A stretch of DNA of 64,000 bases from Onchocerca volvulus (lineage: Eukaryota; Nematoda; Chromadorea; Rhabditida; Onchocercidae). A program made the position numbers and the translations under genes. A model generated the notes under the pieces. It worked only from the letters and a program-made list of their open reading frames with translations. It did no database searches and was not told where the DNA came from. Where the stretch lies: the NCBI GenBank assembly GCA_000499405.2, contig HG738138.1:23589097-23653096 (forward strand), in the 5' to 3' direction. Shown piece by piece: positions 60,828 through 64,000 of the stretch (position 1 is the stretch's first letter; each line of letters opens with the position of its first letter).

Positions 60828-63800
60828 AACTTAAACTCAAGATTGCACCCTGTTTTGTGCTTCTTTGAAATCACCGACGGATAAAAATCTAATCGATTGT
60901 GCCTTGAATACTGTTCTATGTTGTTTGCATAATCGAAAATATGCAAAAATAATAAATTTCTTTATTTATATCACCAAAAAATTTTCTAAATTTCAACTTT
61001 TTTTCTCAAAAACTTTCAAATCTCTCATTTGACATGTTCGAATCATTCCTTTTCTCGATCATTTTGCAACTTTGCTCGACTAGGTTATCCTAAAATAACA
61101 TTCGTTAAATTATTGTAAATTATTGGAAAACAGTATTGATAATGACTAATGATTTATTTCCAATGAAAATAAAGACAATTTAATAATTCGCTAATACTTA
61201 TATCGTTTAAAATTTTATGATTTTTGGAATGTCCATTAAATAATTTCGCACTTCTTCATTTTTTCTCAAACTTCCTCAAAAGTTAATTTCAATAATTTTA
61301 TGAATAGGTTTCAAATACTCTTTTAATTGAAATTAAAAACATCATGATTAATATCACTTGATATGATTGATTTAGTGTGACGCAATTCATTTTATATTTT
61401 TCGATTGTAAAATATTATTAATTTCGATGTATCACTGTTAAATGACTTCGACGAAAACAAAATTCTAATTAATTAATTATTTTTTCAGCACAAAATAAAA
61501 TTAATGAAATTTTTTTTTATTTTAACACACAAAAATAATTTTTCTGTTGACACTGTGAGTAACTCTCAATAACTCGTATTAACGATTTTTTATTCTTGAT
61601 GTAATCAAAGAAAAAATATTACAAAAGATTCGAAAAATTTTTCATTCACTTTGATTTGATAGGTACATTAATGTAATTCAATTATCTACACTATGAAAAA
61701 AATTATTAGTGTATTAATATTCGATTTCTCCAGCCACACATTTTAATTAAATTCACTGCTATTTAAGTTAACTTTTACTTTTTAATTATTCCATGTTACA
61801 CATATTTTGATGAGATAAATGTTCAAGAACTACTTTTAAATTGAAAGTTCAACTGATACTTCAAATTAAAATTTAGATCCGTACTTCAAATTTAAATTAG
61901 TACCAGTATTTGTCATAAAAGAATTAATAATTGATTATAAGAGAAAACGATGATCACTCTGTATTGAACGTACTCCGTAAATTTTATGCAGGAATAAACC
62001 ATCATAGTTTGATAAACATTTACAATATCACTTATTATAAATGATTTTATTTCTTTCTTTTTTTTTCCAATATTAAGAAAGAATTTCATGATTTTGTTAT
62101 TTATGTCTTGCGACATCATTTTTCAACAAATTCTTTATTATTTTTTTAGATTTTTCTAAATTTTGAAATAAAAATTTTCAAAATTCGAATTGGGATCTAA
62201 TTTTGTGTCTATTTTAGTATTTTTTAACGGTCTTTTTTTTTTTTTTTTGATCAAAAATTAACGCTATATTTCGCGAAAAAATGCATATGAAATAATTAAA
62301 ATTTCGTCAAAATAGATCGATAACAGTGCGTTACAAATAACTGGTGGAATAATTATGAACTTTGATGGATTTATAATTTTCAAATAGGTCCTTTTTAATA
62401 GTGATATCAATTATTTTAGAGTTTGGATTTTTATATAAACCCAAATAATTGCTTGTTTGTTTTTTTTTTACTTGGAATTTTTTCCTAGATTTGAGTCCTA
62501 GATTTGATTCTGTCTAATTTAATTTTTTTTTCTACTATATTCTAAATTTTTGAAAGATTAATATGATCACCTATATTTGACATGATAAGGATAAGATTAC
62601 GAATGGAAAAGATCAAAATCATGACGAATCAAATCTAGAACTCAACTATTCATTTAAGTATAATGCCAAAGAGGAAAAAAAAAAAGAGATGGAGTCCGAG
62701 AAGCTGCAAAAAACAAAAATCGAAGTAATCGCAAGTTTGAGAAATAAATAAAACTAAGATGATGTTAAAATGATAACCAAGAGATAGACTATAATGCAGT
62801 GATAAGAAAAAGAAACTAATAGTTAATCGAGCAAATCAATTTCGATGATACTTGATTTGAAATCATAAAAAATAGGAATATGATATGAATGGTGATAAAA
62901 AAAAATGGTTCGATGCGAAATTATTAAAATATCTGATCTGCTCTAGTGAATTTGCATTTTAAGAATTATTTAATCATGTAATCTTCCAGTAGCAACATGT
63001 TAGATGTAAACTTGAATTGATCTTCCAAAGGAAATAGATAATATGAGCCATTCGGTCTGTCAAAGAATAATTATTTAGAAATATATTTTTTGAGCTAGTT
63101 TCCTTCACTTAGTGCTTAAAATAAGATTCAAACGGAAAAATTATTCTCTACAAGTACCAGAAGGAGTTGAAGGATGTGATACCTTCTGGACAAATTGATC
63201 AGAATCAAAATGAATGAAATATAATCAACTGAAAAAAATTTTTTTGATCCATTCATGTTAAGTATGCAATTTTATGAAAAAAATAACAAATTAATGATCC
63301 TGGAAGGTAAATGATCTCTTATCTGAGACTTGATTCCCACCATTACTTACTTTATAAAAACTCGGATCTAATATTTTGATAGTTTTCTAAGAAATTTTCG
63401 GAGAAGATAGATCAAACGACAAATTGATGGCTACATTATTATAACAGCTTAATATAAGTTTGATAATATGATTTCAGTTCTTTAGTAATTTATTGTGAGA
63501 ATAAAGATGAATTAAACATAGACCGTGCACATTTAAACATTTTAAACTTTTTTTGGACATTTTTAAAATTTATTTCACAATATGTCATTATCCATTAATT
63601 GGTTTTTTATCCAAATAATTCACATAATGCTTGCAAAAAATATTCTTTTCTCTATTACGGAACTTTTTGGTATCACAGCAGATATAATTGAACTAATACG
63701 ATATTAATATTTTCGACTGATTAACTTCATAAAATGCCAAAAGATAAAAATCTAGAAGTTTACTTTCTGAATACAATAACAATATTGATAATAAGAAGTA

Positions 63801-64000
63801 ATTCATGACAAAAATGGTTATCGTAAGAATATCAGCTACAGCCAGATCAGTGAATTATTATAAATTTGATTTTTCGATAATTTCATAATTAAATTTATTA
63901 ACCAAAATTTGATTACCAACCATAATTTGTAACCATAGATTTTGACAGATGCTTATTCTGAATCTTTCTTATTCTGTATTCTTTCAAAATTTTAACATAA
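60828..64000. other. AT-rich region, no gene seen
   Basis: Frames on both strands are short and low in complexity. A 17-base T run lies near 62232. The window ends inside this region. Confidence 0.5.

Noticed and set aside
1..64000. tRNA, rRNA, spliced-leader RNA genes, CRISPR arrays, bacterial (Wolbachia-type) genes
   Set aside because: Looked for characteristic motifs, long uninterrupted frames and clover-leaf-like repeats; none seen.

Overview
The window looks like nuclear DNA of a parasitic nematode, most likely a filarial (clade III) worm. It is about 70% A+T. Genes are split into many short exons by introns ending in TTTCAG-like acceptors. Homopolymer T/A tracts reach 40 bases, and two gene starts sit 3-8 bases after a strong splice acceptor, as expected for spliced-leader trans-splicing. 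One gene is a SPE-42/SPE-49-type sperm fusion protein, which is typical of nematodes. No rRNA, tRNA, CRISPR array or bacterial-style operon was found. All gene models below were joined by hand from reading frame, splice signals and intron phase; no search was run.

Layout. 0.4-1.0 kb: tandem array of a repeat of about 230 bp. 3.6-6.1 kb (-): short-chain dehydrogenase of the retinol-dehydrogenase type. 6.1-11.6 kb: gene-poor, with remnants resembling an RTE retrotransposon 3' end and a strong 81-nt hairpin. 11.7-19.3 kb (+): PHF14-type PHD-finger chromatin protein in about 21 exons. 21.0-22.3 kb (+): SDHAF3/ACN9 succinate dehydrogenase assembly factor. 24.1-26.2 kb (-): small four-helix membrane protein resembling TMEM72. 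26.9-32.0 kb (-): 667-aa protein with a CCCH finger, an RWD-like segment and a C-terminal CHY zinc finger. 32.8-34.3 kb (-): exosome ring subunit MTR3/EXOSC6.

36.8-49.0 kb (+) is the most striking part. Two TGF-beta-superfamily ligands, both with nine mature cysteines, a furin-type site and matching intron positions and phases, flank an intact-looking DC-STAMP/SPE-42-type gamete-fusion gene. The ligands are evidently diverged paralogues. The gene between them has an anomaly near its RING finger: either a 53-nt intron or a one-base frameshift in an A-run.

49-64 kb is gene-poor. It holds a broken UDP-glucuronosyltransferase fragment, a two-exon gene for a small secreted CxxC peptide (55.9-57.3 kb), a three-exon gene for a 62-aa hydrophilic acidic protein (60.3-60.8 kb), and long AT-rich spacers.

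The genes are mostly unrelated in function (retinoid/steroid-type redox, chromatin reading, mitochondrial complex II assembly, RNA decay, signalling, fertilisation). The only possible functional cluster is the TGF-beta / SPE-42-like / TGF-beta segment.
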